A stretch of 64,000 nt of DNA from Shewanella holmiensis. Lineage in GTDB: Bacteria > Pseudomonadota > Gammaproteobacteria > Enterobacterales > Shewanellaceae. The position numbers were made by a program, and so were the translations under genes. Each line of letters starts with the position of its first letter. Positions within the stretch are counted from its first letter, which is position 1. The notes under the pieces were generated by a model. The model had not been told where the DNA came from. It searched no databases and saw nothing but the letters and a program-made list of their open reading frames with translations. Shown piece by piece: positions 47,652-57,514 of the stretch. The stretch lies in the NCBI RefSeq assembly GCF_025370255.1, contig NZ_JAMTCD010000008.1, positions 1-64,000 of the forward strand, in the 5' to 3' direction.

Positions 47652-48845
47652 ATGATTTTCTCTCAAGTTTCTCAAGCACCTGCGGATCCTATCTTAGGTT
47701 TAACTGATACATTTAAAGCGGATAACCGTGCCCATAAAGTGAATTTAGGGGTGGGGATTTATAAAGACGAAGCAGGGCAAACGCCTGTTCTTAAGTCTGT
47801 CAAAAAAGCTGAAGCTAAGTTACTTGAAATAGAGAAAAGCAAAAACTACCTTGGAATCGAAGGTGTTCAAGCTTACAACCAGGTTGTTCAAACCTTATTG
47901 TTCGGTGAAAACAGCGAACTAGTTAATCAACATCGTGCAGTGACTGCGCAAGCGCCAGGTGGGACAGGTGCTTTACGTGTTGCCGCTGAGTTTTTAGCCA
48001 CTAATACAACATCAAAAACCATTTGGGTGAGCAATCCTACTTGGGCTAACCACCACAATATTTTCGAATCGGCTGGTTTAACGGTTAAGGAATATCAATA
48101 TTACGTAGCTGCGAGCCATGATATGGATTTTGAAGCTATGCTAGCTGACTTAGATCAAGCATCTGCTGGCGATATCGTATTACTTCATGGCTGTTGCCAT
48201 AACCCAACGGGTATAGATTTAAACATTGAACAATGGAAACTGGTTGCACAGCTTTGTTTAGAAAAGTCATTATTGCCTTTGTTTGATTTCGCGTACCAAG
48301 GTTTTGGTGCCGGAATTGAAGAAGATGCTCAAGGTTTACGTGCGGTGGCTAAGGTGGTTCCTGAATTATTAGTCGCTAACTCTTTTTCTAAAAACTTTGG
48401 TTTATACAACGAACGTATTGGCGCCGTTACCCTTGTAGCTGAAGATAAAGCATCCGCTGAGCGTAGCTTTAGTCAAATTAAGAAGACCATCCGTTCAAAT
48501 TATTCAAATCCGCCAGCACACGGTGGTTTAATTGTAAGCACTATTTTGGCTGATGATGCGTTAAGAAGTGAATGGGAAGCTGAGTTGACTGAAATGCGTC
48601 AACGTATTGCGCAAATGCGTACATTATTGGTTGAATCTTTGATAGCTGAAGGTGTTACCCAAGATTTTAGCTTTATTTCACGTCAAAATGGCATGTTCAG
48701 CTTCTCAGGATTAAACAAAGATCAAGTGAATCGTTTACGTGATGAATTTGCTATTTATATTGTCGGTTCAGGTAGGATTAGTGTGGCAGGTCTGACTAAA
48801 GACAATATGCCTGCTGTGTGTAAAGCGATAGCAAAAGTGCTGTAA
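47652..48845 (+). CDS. aspC: Aspartate/aromatic amino acid aminotransferase
   Basis: A 397-residue PLP-dependent class I aminotransferase very similar to E. coli AspC (396) and Tyr[33 protein letters not shown], the PLP lysine in [18 protein letters not shown] and [13 protein letters not shown]. It transfers amino groups between glutamate and oxaloacetate or aromatic oxo acids. AspC and TyrB cannot be separated on sequence alone, so aspC is a provisional name. A terminator follows at 48864. Confidence 0.93.
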   Translation: MIFSQVSQAPADPILGLTDTFKADNRAHKVNLGVGIYKDEAGQTPVLKSVKKAEAKLLEIEKSKNYLGIEGVQAYNQVVQTLLFGENSELVNQHRAVTAQAPGGTGALRVAAEFLATNTTSKTIWVSNPTWANHHNIFESAGLTVKEYQYYVAASHDMDFEAMLADLDQASAGDIVLLHGCCHNPTGIDLNIEQWKLVAQLCLEKSLLPLFDFAYQGFGAGIEEDAQGLRAVAKVVPELLVANSFSKNFGLYNERIGAVTLVAEDKASAERSFSQIKKTIRSNYSNPPAHGGLIVSTILADDALRSEWEAELTEMRQRIAQMRTLLVESLIAEGVTQDFSFISRQNGMFSFSGLNKDQVNRLRDEFAIYIVGSGRISVAGLTKDNMPAVCKAIAKVL

Positions 48846-48863
48846 CTTTTAAACTTCAGTAGA

Positions 48864-48889
48864 AAGGACTGCCAATGCAGTCCTTTTTT
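48864..48889 (+). terminator. Terminator of aspC, shared with ybhK
   Basis: AAGGACTGC (48864-48872), loop CAAT, GCAGTCCTT (48877-48885), followed by T5. It reaches the ybhK stop codon on the other strand. Confidence 0.9.
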
Positions 48890-49796
48890 ATATCCGAGTA
48901 ATCTGACAGATAGCATCGCCTAATGCGGTTTTATCATGTAAGCCTTTATGATGTGAGCTGACTAAATCAAATTGATGAAATTTAATTGCTGGATACTCGG
49001 TAATATGTGTTGAAGGTAGTTGATATTGCTGAATAACATCACTGATAATGTCAGCGCCAACAACCTGATGGATCCAATTTATTTTCTCACAAATACTAAA
49101 TTGATTTGCGACAGAAAACTCATCAGTTAAGTTATCGATTAATATTACTTTTGCATGTGAATTTTGAATGCTTTTAGCTATTTTGGGCAAGAGTAATGGC
49201 GGAATGATGCTGGTCAAAAAACTGCCTGGGCCCAGTATAATAAGATCTGCATTTACAATGGCATCACATGCTTCAATAGTGGCATCCACTTCTGGCTCAA
49301 GACTTAATGCAACGGGAGCTTCTTTCATTTCATCTACACTTAATTCACCAATAATTTTATTGCCACAGTAAGTTAATGCAGTTAAATGTGTAGAGGCTTC
49401 AGACATCGGAATAATTGATGTGTTGATTTTTAGTAAAGAACTGACAAGCTTGACGGCATCAAGTGGCCTAACACAAAGTTGATCTAGGGCATGCAGAATA
49501 ACATTACCTAAATTATGTCCAGATAGTTCATTGTTGCCAACAAACCTATGGTCAAACAGCTGTGAACTTAACGAAGGTCTTGGCGTTAAATGAGACAGAC
49601 AATTTCTTAAGTCACCCCATGCGATAGTGTGTTGGTCTTGCCTTAAGCGCCCAGTCGAACCACCATTATCCGTTGTCGCCACAATACCCGTTAACCTGTC
49701 TCCTAAAAAAGATAACGAGGCTAAAACGCGACCAAGTCCGTGACCACCGCCAATCGCAACTACTTTATTAAAACTGGCTAATCGTTGATTTAACAT
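48888..49796 (-). CDS. ybhK: YvcK/YbhK family (CofD-like) protein
   Basis: A 302-residue protein of the gluconeogenesis factor YvcK/CofD-like family. The N-terminal nucleotide-binding loop is KVVAIGGGHGLGRVL, followed by GIVATTDNGGSTGRL (about residues 35-52). The NADLIILGPGSFLTSIIPPL segment is also typical. In Bacillus YvcK is needed for growth on gluconeogenic substrates and cell shape; the E. coli YbhK role is undefined. It starts at ATG 49796 and is divergent from the DUF2987 gene. Confidence 0.9.
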   Translation of the reverse strand: MLNQRLASFNKVVAIGGGHGLGRVLASLSFLGDRLTGIVATTDNGGSTGRLRQDQHTIAWGDLRNCLSHLTPRPSLSSQLFDHRFVGNNELSGHNLGNVILHALDQLCVRPLDAVKLVSSLLKINTSIIPMSEASTHLTALTYCGNKIIGELSVDEMKEAPVALSLEPEVDATIEACDAIVNADLIILGPGSFLTSIIPPLLLPKIAKSIQNSHAKVILIDNLTDEFSVANQFSICEKINWIHQVVGADIISDVIQQYQLPSTHITEYPAIKFHQFDLVSSHHKGLHDKTALGDAICQITRI

Positions 49797-49893
49797 ATCA
49801 TTACAGTCTCTTTCCTTGAGAATTTAAGTGAATTATTGTGATAGAATATTGGCCACGATTGTATTATAAATTACAGTAATAAACGCAAAATAA

Positions 49894-49935
49894 ATGCATT
49901 ATTTAATGCATTATTTAATGCATTATTTAATGCAT
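49894..49935. repeat. 12-bp tandem repeat, 3.5 units
   Basis: Three full units of ATGCATTATTTA (49894-49929) and the half unit ATGCAT (49930-49935). It lies in the intergenic space between divergent ybhK and the DUF2987 gene, 38 bp before the latter's start at 49973. TATTTA and the ATGCAT palindromes recur in each unit. Confidence 0.95.
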
Positions 49936-49972
49936 ATTTGGTAGTTGTTTATTGTTTGAACAGGATTGTTGT

Positions 49973-50608
49973 ATGTTATTACGTAAGAGTGTTGTATTAG
50001 GGCTAACGTTATTAGTGTTTACGAGTTTCAATGCAATTTCAGATACCGTTTCTTTAGAATACAGTGGCTTTTACAACCCATTAAAACGGGTCAACAAGGC
50101 AAGTTATCCCTATGTTGAATTAGTATTTAGCGTACCTAAATCGGAAAACTGCACCATAGTTTCAGGGAATATCAGCACTGAGTCGCAAACGTTTCCACTT
50201 ACCTATACTAAAGAACAACGCATTTTTATGCCATTTGATGACGATTTAAAATCAAATCGTGGTCTCGTAAATATTGAAGTGCAGGGCGACTCTAGTCAAT
50301 GCGGTATTGCTATGCAGGTCAGGGCACGTGAAACCTTGATTCAATACACGGGTAAAGAATTAAAGTTAGTACTTGATGATATGAATGGCTTGCTTGACAC
50401 CTTACAAGGTTTTCCAATGAAATACTTCAGAAAGCCATTAACGGGGTTAACATTTGAATTTTCAGATGATACTCCATTAACTATGACAATGAATGGCAAA
50501 GCGGTATCAATTCAGCCTCGCTTTACGTTAAGTTCAGAGCAGATTGAAACGCTGGAGGAATTATCCTTTTCTCATAAGCCTAGTGTATTAAGCCCTTGGG
50601 TGAATTAG
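49973..50608 (+). CDS. DUF2987-like secreted protein
   Basis: A 211-residue protein with a signal peptide (MLLRKSVVLGLTLLVFTSFN, cleavage near AIS). The mature N-terminus LEYSGFYNPLKRVNKASYPY matches the DUF2987 family, found in Shewanella, Vibrio and relatives. The function is unknown. ATG 49973 has AGGAT about 7 nt upstream; an upstream in-frame ATG at 49952 has none. It is monocistronic with its own terminator. Confidence 0.8.
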   Translation: MLLRKSVVLGLTLLVFTSFNAISDTVSLEYSGFYNPLKRVNKASYPYVELVFSVPKSENCTIVSGNISTESQTFPLTYTKEQRIFMPFDDDLKSNRGLVNIEVQGDSSQCGIAMQVRARETLIQYTGKELKLVLDDMNGLLDTLQGFPMKYFRKPLTGLTFEFSDDTPLTMTMNGKAVSIQPRFTLSSEQIETLEELSFSHKPSVLSPWVN

Positions 50609-50623
50609 CTAAAGTTCAGTAAC

Positions 50624-50652
50624 AAAAAGCCCTGAATCAACAGGGCTTTTTA
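50624..50652. terminator. Terminator between DUF2987 gene and ttcA
   Basis: AAAAAGCCCTG (50624-50634), loop AATCAA, CAGGGCTTTTT (50641-50651). It works on the plus strand and could serve the convergent ttcA. Confidence 0.9.
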
Positions 50653-50729
50653 TTTCTGTGATGGCTAATATCTAATCCATAACCTTAACAAGAATGATCA
50701 TTCAATGTTGTCGAATGTAATCACTAGGC

Positions 50730-51674
50730 TTAAGGTTTAAATGTGGTGACGATATCGATACGTTGCGCTGCATCAAGATCAATATGACCATTATTACTAA
50801 TATCGAGAAAATCGAATGCTGGTAAGTCAGACTCTGCAACATCACCTTTTAATGGCGCATTCTCATCACGCTTAAGACTTAAAAAATCGAAGTTTTCTCG
50901 ATCAACACCCTGTGATGGTGCGGTATTTTGCATGGCAGTGAATATGGTTTCAATTCTGCCTGGATGTTGCTTATCCCATAAATTAAGCATGTCTTTAATT
51001 GCACCACGCTTTAAATTTTCCTGAGAGCCACATAAGTTACAAGGTATGATCGGAAATTGTTTTAATGCGGCATATTCTGCGATATCTTTTTCTCTACTAT
51101 AGGCTAATGGCCTAATCACCATGTTCGCACCATCATCAGACAATAATTTTGGTGGCATAGCCTTCATCTTTCCGCCATAGAACATGTTTAAAAATAATGT
51201 TTCTATAATGTCGTCTCTGTGATGGCCAAGGGCAATTTTAGTTGCGCCAATGCGTTGTGCAAATCCGTATAAAGTGCCTCGGCGTAAACGAGAACACAAT
51301 GAACAAGTCGTTTTACCTTCTGGAATCTTATCTTTGACAATAGAATAAGTATCTTTTTCAAGAATATGATAAGCAATCCCTAATGTATCTAAGTATGCAG
51401 GTAAGATATGCTCAGGAAAACCAGGTTGTTTTTGGTCAAGATTTACCGCAACAATGTTGAAAGAGATTGGCGCTCGTTGTTGAAGGTTAATTAAGATATC
51501 AAGCATGGCATAGCTATCTTTACCACCAGATAAACAACACATGACTAGATCGCCATCTTCAATCATATTGTAATCAGCGATAGCAGTTCCCACTTCACGA
51601 CGTAAGCGTTTCTGCAGTTTGTTCATGCGGGTGGTATTTTTTTTAACTTGTTCTTGTAGATCGACTTCAGACAT
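50730..51674 (-). CDS. ttcA: tRNA 2-thiocytidine biosynthesis protein TtcA
   Basis: TtcA thiolates cytidine 32 of tRNA with an Fe-S cluster. The 314-residue product has the PP-loop [16 protein letters not shown] (about residues 47-62), the two-Cys clamp [12 protein letters not shown] and a third Cys in the [15 protein letters not shown] segment. An HXXD-type segment, [14 protein letters not shown], follows. Start is ATG 51674. The leader contains an alternative-pairing structure and lacks an ordinary Shine-Dalgarno. It follows uspE on the same strand by 90 nt. Confidence 0.95.
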   Translation of the reverse strand: MSEVDLQEQVKKNTTRMNKLQKRLRREVGTAIADYNMIEDGDLVMCCLSGGKDSYAMLDILINLQQRAPISFNIVAVNLDQKQPGFPEHILPAYLDTLGIAYHILEKDTYSIVKDKIPEGKTTCSLCSRLRRGTLYGFAQRIGATKIALGHHRDDIIETLFLNMFYGGKMKAMPPKLLSDDGANMVIRPLAYSREKDIAEYAALKQFPIIPCNLCGSQENLKRGAIKDMLNLWDKQHPGRIETIFTAMQNTAPSQGVDRENFDFLSLKRDENAPLKGDVAESDLPAFDFLDISNNGHIDLDAAQRIDIVTTFKP

Positions 51675-51680
51675 AAAAAT

Positions 51681-51736
51681 GCGCCCAGTAACTATATGTT
51701 TCAGGGCGCGTATTATTCCAGTAATCGGTTACTGGG
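51681..51736 (-). promoter_or_regulatory. ttcA leader with mutually exclusive hairpins
   Basis: On the minus-strand RNA (5' to 3'): CCCAGTAAC (51736-51728), TTACTGG (51724-51718), GCGCCC (51709-51704) and GTTACTGGGCGC (51692-51681). The first can pair with the second, the third with the fourth (GCGCCC/GGGCGC), and the first with the fourth (9 bp). The fourth ends 6 nt before the ttcA start codon, where the ribosome binding site would be. This is an attractive regulatory layout, but only inspection supports it. Confidence 0.45.
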
Positions 51737-51764
51737 TAAAGTACAAGTCTACGTTATAGTGTAG

Positions 51765-52694
51765 TTATTCAGCTAAAGGTGATTTATATCCGTCAGGTTT
51801 CAATGCTAATAAATCACAATTTAAGCTATCAATCACATGTTCGGCCGTATTACCAATAAGTGCCGCGGAAAAACCAGTACGACCAACTGTGCCTAATATT
51901 ACCAGTTCAGCATCCAGTTTTTCAGCCAGTTCAGGGATAACATCTTCAGGTAAGCCTTCTTCAACATGACAATTCTCAATAGGGATATTGTATGAATCAG
52001 CCAGGTACTGAACGCGTTGTTCATGCTGCATACGGACACTGTCATTGTATGCGTTAGCATCAAAATCAGGTAATTCAATGGCTAAATTAACCGGTGTACC
52101 GGGGTAACCATTAACTAAATGCACACTGGCAGAAAACTTCAATGCTAAATCTTGCGCGTACTGAATGATTTTGCCGTTGAGATTTTGTTGGTCTTCATCT
52201 TCTGATGCGACATTTATAGCACAGAGTATTTTACCTGCAACAGGCCAATCATGCTCTTTAACCATTAATACTGGTTGAGGTGCTTTTCGCATTAAATGCC
52301 AATCTGTAGGGGTAAAAATCACTGCTTTAAGTTTGTCATGTGCATGGGTACTTTTAACGATCAAATCATAATCGCCTTGTATCGCATAGTTAATGACAGA
52401 TTCAAAAGGGCGGTTATGCCATACAACCTGAGCATTTATGTCTATTTTTTCAAGATTAATTTTGCTGATGAGTTCGTTTAACCAAGCTGTGCGTTGATCA
52501 ATAACACCTTGTCTCATGGCTTCACGTTCATGTGCAGACAAGATAGAAGTCATCTCATAAGAAAAGTCAAAGATTGATAAAAAGGCAGTAATTGTTGCTT
52601 GGCTTTTAGAGGCTAATTCAATGGCTCTATCTAAGGCGGCTTGATGGTCTGTAGTGGGGTTAATAATAACCAATATTTTTTTATATTCCTTCAT
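51765..52694 (-). CDS. uspE: Universal stress protein UspE
   Basis: A 309-residue tandem-Usp protein. The first domain begins KKILVIINPTTDHQAALDRA and the second begins near AGKILCAINVASEDEDQQ. The family ATP-binding-like end is AELVILGTVGRTGFSAALIGNTAEHVI. In E. coli UspE aids stress and motility responses; its biochemistry is unclear. It has GGAGG before ATG 52694. An Fnr-type box lies 74 nt upstream. It is next to fnr/etrA, as in E. coli. Confidence 0.93.
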   Translation of the reverse strand: MKEYKKILVIINPTTDHQAALDRAIELASKSQATITAFLSIFDFSYEMTSILSAHEREAMRQGVIDQRTAWLNELISKINLEKIDINAQVVWHNRPFESVINYAIQGDYDLIVKSTHAHDKLKAVIFTPTDWHLMRKAPQPVLMVKEHDWPVAGKILCAINVASEDEDQQNLNGKIIQYAQDLALKFSASVHLVNGYPGTPVNLAIELPDFDANAYNDSVRMQHEQRVQYLADSYNIPIENCHVEEGLPEDVIPELAEKLDAELVILGTVGRTGFSAALIGNTAEHVIDSLNCDLLALKPDGYKSPLAE

Positions 52695-52767
52695 AAAACC
52701 TCCAAAGCTATTTAAATTTAAGCAGTTAGTGATATAAGCAGTATCACCTTTTACTAATGAATATAAC

Positions 52768-52781
52768 TTGAGCTAGATCAA
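52768..52781. promoter_or_regulatory. Fnr/EtrA-type box upstream of uspE
   Basis: TTGAGCTAGATCAA matches the TTGAT-N4-ATCAA consensus at 9 of 10 positions. It lies 74 bp upstream of the uspE start and is identical to the box at 60888-60901 upstream of ccoN. Confidence 0.75.
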
Positions 52782-52788
52782 ACATTCA

Positions 52789-53544
52789 CTATTCTGTTGA
52801 TAGACGCGAATGACCAGCCAATAAACCTAAGGCACGATGATCTATAATTGAGATATATTTTCCGTTTACCTCAATAAAATCTGATTTTTGAAAACGACCA
52901 AGTAAGCGGCTGATGGTTTCAACGGTTAACCCAAGATAATTACCAATATCACCTCGTGTCATGGTTAATCGAAATTCTTTAGGCGAAAAACCACGTTCAC
53001 CAAAACGATTGGCAAGGTTATAAATGAATGCAGCTAAACGCTCTTCGGCATTCTTTTTAGACAATAATAAAATCATTTCTTGATCAATCATGATTTCATT
53101 ACTCATTAAACGCATTATTTGTTGTCTTAATTTTGGCATACTGCCAGACAGTTCATCTAATGTGTCATAGGGAATTTCGCATACCATAGATGTTTCTAGA
53201 GCTTGAGCAAAACTTTGGTGCATTTGCGAATGAATACCATCGAATCCGATGACATCTCCCGCTAAATGAAAGCCCGTTATTTGTTCGTCACCTTGTTCGG
53301 TAATGGTATAACTTTTGATGGTTCCAGAGCGAATTGCATATAACGCGCGAAGATTATCACCAGATTTAAAGATTTGATCGCCTTTTTGAACAGGCTTCTT
53401 TCTTTCAATAATATTATCAAGTTTATCAAGCTCTGAATTATTCAGAGTGAAAGGAATACAAAGCGTTCCCATGCTGCAATCATGACAATGAATGGCACAA
53501 CCACCAGTGTTTGGGCGTTTAACTTTGAGTGAATCACTTGACAT
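52789..53544 (-). CDS. etrA: Fnr-type redox regulator (EtrA)
   Basis: A 251-residue CRP/FNR regulator that senses oxygen with a 4Fe-4S cluster. The cluster Cys are in [14 protein letters not shown] (residues about 16-29) and in [12 protein letters not shown]. The C-terminal helix-turn-helix is [20 protein letters not shown], with the E..SR recognition residues. In Shewanella this protein is EtrA (ortholog of E. coli Fnr). It likely acts on the boxes near ccoN and uspE; no convincing box was seen before its own start. ATG 53544 has AGGAA upstream. Confidence 0.95.
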   Translation of the reverse strand: MSSDSLKVKRPNTGGCAIHCHDCSMGTLCIPFTLNNSELDKLDNIIERKKPVQKGDQIFKSGDNLRALYAIRSGTIKSYTITEQGDEQITGFHLAGDVIGFDGIHSQMHQSFAQALETSMVCEIPYDTLDELSGSMPKLRQQIMRLMSNEIMIDQEMILLLSKKNAEERLAAFIYNLANRFGERGFSPKEFRLTMTRGDIGNYLGLTVETISRLLGRFQKSDFIEVNGKYISIIDHRALGLLAGHSRLSTE

Positions 53545-53602
53545 ATCTGTTCCTAAATCTTGATGACATTAACATGTTAAACTAAATCAAATTTTGCAGC
53601 CA

Positions 53603-54289
53603 CTAAAGTTGCTGCATTGCTACATAGATTGTCTGTAAACCAAAGATAACTAATAGTAGGCCGCTGACTAATCTAACCGCCTTTGTTTGCACCCAAGAGG
53701 CAAGTGTTTTAGCCGCTAGACCTGCCGTAAGTAATGCGGGAAGAGTGCCTAATCCAAAGGCAAACATGATTATTCCGCCTTTAAGTGCGCTGCCAGAAGC
53801 AACAGACCATGTTAGGGTGCTATACACTAAACCACAGGGGAGCCATCCCCAAACCATGCCTGCCAGAACGGCTTGGCTAGGATGTTTAATGGGTAAGACC
53901 CTTTTGGTCAGTGGTTGTAATATTTTCCAAAGACCTTTTCCTAGTGTCTCAATATACACAATGCCAAACCAAATTTGTGCAATATACAGACCGGTCAAAA
54001 TCATCATAATACCGGCAAAAAAACGTAAATATAATAGATAGTTATCAACGGCAAACAATTGGCCTAATGCGGCAGCACTGCCACCAACAAGTGCCCCCGC
54101 TATGGTGTAACTTATTACTCTGCCGAGGTTGTAACTTAGTAAGAAGCTGAGTTGATTGGCAAGCTGGTTGCCTGGCTGCTTTGGTATGTTGGTTGAAAAC
54201 GCACCGATAAGTCCACCGCACATGCCAAAACAATGTGCCGCCCCCATTAGCCCAACGACGAAAGCACCGAGATAGTTATACTCAATCAC
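53603..54289 (-). CDS. Sulfite exporter TauE/SafE-like membrane protein
   Basis: A 228-residue membrane protein with about six predicted segments, for example YNYLGAFVVGLMGAAHCFGM, LLSYNLGRVISYTIAGALVG and KGGIIMFAFGLGTLPALL. The family signature Gly/Met/Cys-rich start (GAAHCFGMCGGL) matches proteins that flank the cbb3 assembly genes in many gammaproteobacteria. A role in copper or heme-copper oxidase assembly is inferred from position. It overlaps the start of ccoS by 4 bp, so it shares that transcript. Confidence 0.85.
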   Translation of the reverse strand: MIEYNYLGAFVVGLMGAAHCFGMCGGLIGAFSTNIPKQPGNQLANQLSFLLSYNLGRVISYTIAGALVGGSAAALGQLFAVDNYLLYLRFFAGIMMILTGLYIAQIWFGIVYIETLGKGLWKILQPLTKRVLPIKHPSQAVLAGMVWGWLPCGLVYSTLTWSVASGSALKGGIIMFAFGLGTLPALLTAGLAAKTLASWVQTKAVRLVSGLLLVIFGLQTIYVAMQQL

Positions 54290-54501
54290 AAAGGGAGCTC
54301 AGGTTGTTCTTTGGTTAACGGTTCATTTTTGGGGGCGTTAGGTTTTGAAGGAGAGCTTTGATTATCATCATCAAATAGGATCGAAACACTTTGTCTATCA
54401 AGATCATCGAATTGTTCCGATTTTACTGCCCAAAAAAATATAGCGACTGCAATTAACACAAATAGCATCGCAATCGGAATTAGTACGTAAATGATACTCA
54501 T
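54286..54501 (-). CDS. ccoS: Cytochrome cbb3 oxidase maturation protein CcoS
   Basis: A 71-residue membrane protein with a single N-terminal segment (SIIYVLIPIAMLFVLIAVAI) followed by a soluble tail (QFDDLDRQSVSILFDD). The size, the FWAVKSEQFDDLD stretch and its position after the copper ATPase are typical of CcoS, needed for heme and copper insertion into cbb3. It overlaps ccoI by 4 bp and the next gene by 4 bp. Confidence 0.93.
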   Translation of the reverse strand: MSIIYVLIPIAMLFVLIAVAIFFWAVKSEQFDDLDRQSVSILFDDDNQSSPSKPNAPKNEPLTKEQPELPL

Positions 54502-56894
54502 AATTTTAACCTAAGCAGCCTTAAGCTGTTACTTACTACAATGATAGAACTTAACGACATTCCAATAGCGGCAATGTAAGGGACAACATGACCTGTTACA
54601 GCTAAAGGTAAAATAATAACATTATACCCAAAAGCCCAGGCTAAGTTTTGTTTAATAATTTTGTTAGTATATTTTGCAACGGTAATGGCATCATTGAAGC
54701 GTGACAAATGATCACCGAGCAAAATTAAATCGGCACTGTTTTTTGCAATTGCACTGCCACTACCCATTGCAATTGAAATATTCGCGCCTGCCAGTACTGG
54801 GGCATCATTAATACCATCACCAAACATAGCAACGTGTTTGGTCTGTTGTAATGTATTGATTAAATTTAACTTTGACTCAGGACTCATACCTGAGTGAATA
54901 TCGGTAATATGCAATCTGTCAGCTAAATACTTAACATGGCCAGAACTGTCGCCAGTGGCCATACTGACCATGATTGATTGTGCCTTTAACGTTTTAATAA
55001 CTTGTTCACTGTCAGGTCGAATGAGATCATTTAGTTCGAATGAAGCGATGAGTTTATCGTTAATACTTAAATAAACATGTTGATGGTGGCTATGGACATC
55101 AATGTTCAAATTGTCTGAATTTTGTATACAAAAAGCGAGTGAGCCTAGTTTTATCACCTGTTGTTGGTAAATACCCTGAACACCTTTGCCCACTTGATGG
55201 TTAATGTTGGTGACTAACAAATTTTTATCACTAAACGGGGTAAATACTTGTGCGATAGGATGTAACGATCCTTGTTCTAAGTTCGCCACTAAAGACAATG
55301 CCGCCTCTTGATCTATATCTGCAAAAAGTTTCACTGTTCCTAATGATAATTGGCCACAAGTTAATGTACCTGTTTTATCAAAAACCACATGATTGATCTG
55401 GGGCAGTTTTTCAAATACACCTGATTTGCGAGTAATAATGCCAAGTTTAGTAAAGATTGCGGTGGCACAGGTTACCGCGGTTGGCGTTGCAAGGGCCAAA
55501 GCGCATGGGCAAGTGGCGACTAAAACAGATAGCGTGATCCAAAAAGCATCGTCAGGTGATATTTGCAGCCAGATGAAATAGGTGAGGGTAGCGATGGTCA
55601 AAATTGTTGCTGAAAAATATCTGGCTAATCTGTCTGCTAATAAAGCAATTTTAGGATTATTATTTGATGCAAATTCTTGCAAGCGAATAATTTCGGCAAC
55701 GAGTTGATCTTGACCGAGCGCTTTAACTTTTATCTCTAATGGTTGATCTATATTAATTGTGCCAGCAAATACTTTTTGACCTATATTCTTGGTTACTGGC
55801 ATTTGCTCGCCGGTAAGCATCGACTCATTGACACTTGATAATCCAGAGATAATATCACCGTCTGCAGCAACAATATCGCCAGGGCGCACTAGAATAATAT
55901 CATCTACTTTTAATTTTTTAGCGGCAATTTCTATGGTTTGTCCATCTTGAATAAGATGGGCTGTAACTGGAATAAGTTTGTGTAAATTACTTGAGCTGAC
56001 AGACGCTTTTTGCTTTGCTTGTTGCTCAAAGTATCGACCTAATAATAAAAAGAAGGTGAACATTGAAACCGATTCAAAATACACTTCTCCTGTGCCATTA
56101 ACCGTTGCAATACAACTTGCAATATAGGCACCAGCAATAGCAATTGATACTGATAGATCCATATTCAATTTGCCAGAGAGTAGGCTTCTTATGGCGCTGA
56201 AGTAAAAAGGTTGTGCCGAATAAAAGACCACTGGAGCAGCAAAAATCATACTAACCCATCTAAAATAATCACGTAATTCAACGTCTAAATCAGTGAAATA
56301 TCCAGAATACAATGCGAAAGCAAACATCATTACCTGCATTGTGGCAAAGCCTGCTAATCCTAGGCGAAGTAAAAATTTGCGTCCTTCAGCTTTACTCAGT
56401 TTTTCTTGGTCATCAACCTGATAAGGCGCTGCTTGATAACCAATATCACTTATCTGCTTTAAAATTGTACTCAGAGCAATAGTGTCAGGTCGCCAGCTAA
56501 CCATGACGCGCTGCGTGGTTGAATTAACTCCAATTTGGGTAACGCCGTTTAAGGTTTTTACTTTATGCTCAATTAACCATGCACATGCTGCACAAGTAAT
56601 GCCATCAATGGTTAATGAAATACTATCTAGTTCACCCTGACGGTGAACTAAATCCTGCTGTACTTCGGGTAAATCATAAGCGCTGAATTGATTAAGCTCA
56701 TCGGGAACCAATGCGTTTTGTCGATTGCCTGGTTCACTTCTAAAACGATAATAATTAGCTAATCCAGAATCGATAATGGCTTGTGATACTGCTTGGCAGC
56801 CTGGGCAACACATAGCTTGTGCTTGCCCATCTATAGTTGTGAAGAACTTATCACCCGTTAATACAGGTTCATTACAGTGAAAACAGGTGGTCAT
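54498..56894 (-). CDS. ccoI: Copper-translocating P1B-type ATPase CcoI (FixI)
   Basis: CcoI delivers copper to the cbb3 oxidase. The 798-residue protein begins with a Cys-rich metal-binding segment (CFHCNEPV, then CCPGC). An HMA domain follows with GITCAACAWLI. The P-type ATPase core has VATCPCALALATPTAV (CPC membrane motif), FDKTGTLTCGQL (phosphorylated Asp), GDGINDAPVL and TGEQMP. It is 23 nt downstream of ccoH. Confidence 0.95.
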   Translation of the reverse strand: MTTCFHCNEPVLTGDKFFTTIDGQAQAMCCPGCQAVSQAIIDSGLANYYRFRSEPGNRQNALVPDELNQFSAYDLPEVQQDLVHRQGELDSISLTIDGITCAACAWLIEHKVKTLNGVTQIGVNSTTQRVMVSWRPDTIALSTILKQISDIGYQAAPYQVDDQEKLSKAEGRKFLLRLGLAGFATMQVMMFAFALYSGYFTDLDVELRDYFRWVSMIFAAPVVFYSAQPFYFSAIRSLLSGKLNMDLSVSIAIAGAYIASCIATVNGTGEVYFESVSMFTFFLLLGRYFEQQAKQKASVSSSNLHKLIPVTAHLIQDGQTIEIAAKKLKVDDIILVRPGDIVAADGDIISGLSSVNESMLTGEQMPVTKNIGQKVFAGTINIDQPLEIKVKALGQDQLVAEIIRLQEFASNNNPKIALLADRLARYFSATILTIATLTYFIWLQISPDDAFWITLSVLVATCPCALALATPTAVTCATAIFTKLGIITRKSGVFEKLPQINHVVFDKTGTLTCGQLSLGTVKLFADIDQEAALSLVANLEQGSLHPIAQVFTPFSDKNLLVTNINHQVGKGVQGIYQQQVIKLGSLAFCIQNSDNLNIDVHSHHQHVYLSINDKLIASFELNDLIRPDSEQVIKTLKAQSIMVSMATGDSSGHVKYLADRLHITDIHSGMSPESKLNLINTLQQTKHVAMFGDGINDAPVLAGANISIAMGSGSAIAKNSADLILLGDHLSRFNDAITVAKYTNKIIKQNLAWAFGYNVIILPLAVTGHVVPYIAAIGMSLSSIIVVSNSLRLLRLKL

Positions 56895-56917
56895 GATATA
56901 CAGCTCAGATCAGGGGA

Positions 56918-57397
56918 TTAATTTAACCAGTACTCTACGTCGTCTGTAATATCAATGCGTTGTTGAATGCGCCACTGACCATCAAACCCTTCAATGCGAA
57001 TTTCCCACGGGCCTTTTATCGATTCATCTAAAGGAATTCGATAAATACCCGCGCCATCGGCCGTAACTTTTAAACTGATATCAGATTCTTTAATGGTTCT
57101 GTGGTACAAATCGATACTTAGCGCTGCGGTATAAGCAGGGCCGCCATGTTGGGTTATTTCGACCATGTTGTCATCTATTTTGGCCTGATACTGCATTCCA
57201 ATCTGCTTAGCATAATTGATTTTACGTAAATCCATGTTGATGGCTTTACCTTCTTTGTAATAATCTTCTGCAACTAATGAGTCAGAGTTATCTAATGCAA
57301 TGAATAACAAATTGATGCTAGCAACAACAGCACAAAGAGGCAGTATAATTAAAAACCACGGCCAAAACTGTTTATACCAAGGTTGAATATCTGACAT
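56918..57397 (-). CDS. ccoH: Cytochrome cbb3 assembly protein CcoH (FixH family)
   Basis: A 159-residue membrane protein with an N-terminal segment (FWPWFLIILPLCAVVASINL) and a periplasmic FixH-type beta domain (EDYYKEGKAINMDLRK). CcoH helps assemble the oxidase and copper handling. ATG 57397 has AAGG about 6 nt upstream and matches the family; an earlier in-frame start at 57421 adds eight residues. It lies upstream of ccoI, after a terminator that follows ccoP. Confidence 0.9.
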   Translation of the reverse strand: MSDIQPWYKQFWPWFLIILPLCAVVASINLLFIALDNSDSLVAEDYYKEGKAINMDLRKINYAKQIGMQYQAKIDDNMVEITQHGGPAYTAALSIDLYHRTIKESDISLKVTADGAGIYRIPLDESIKGPWEIRIEGFDGQWRIQQRIDITDDVEYWLN

Positions 57398-57462
57398 GGT
57401 GAACCTTAAAGTTAAAATCATTATAGTGCGGTCATTTTACAGGGTTGAACCTGAATAATCAC

Positions 57463-57496
57463 TTAAAAAAAAGGCCTCGATTAACACGAGGCCCTT
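57463..57496 (-). terminator. Terminator of ccoNOQP
   Basis: GGCCTCG (57473-57479) and CGAGGCC (57487-57493), loop ATTAACA, followed on the minus strand by an eight-base T-run (aaaaaaaa at 57465-57472). It separates the structural operon from ccoHIS. Confidence 0.85.
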
Positions 57497-57514
57497 TATT
57501 TTTCATTTATGTAA

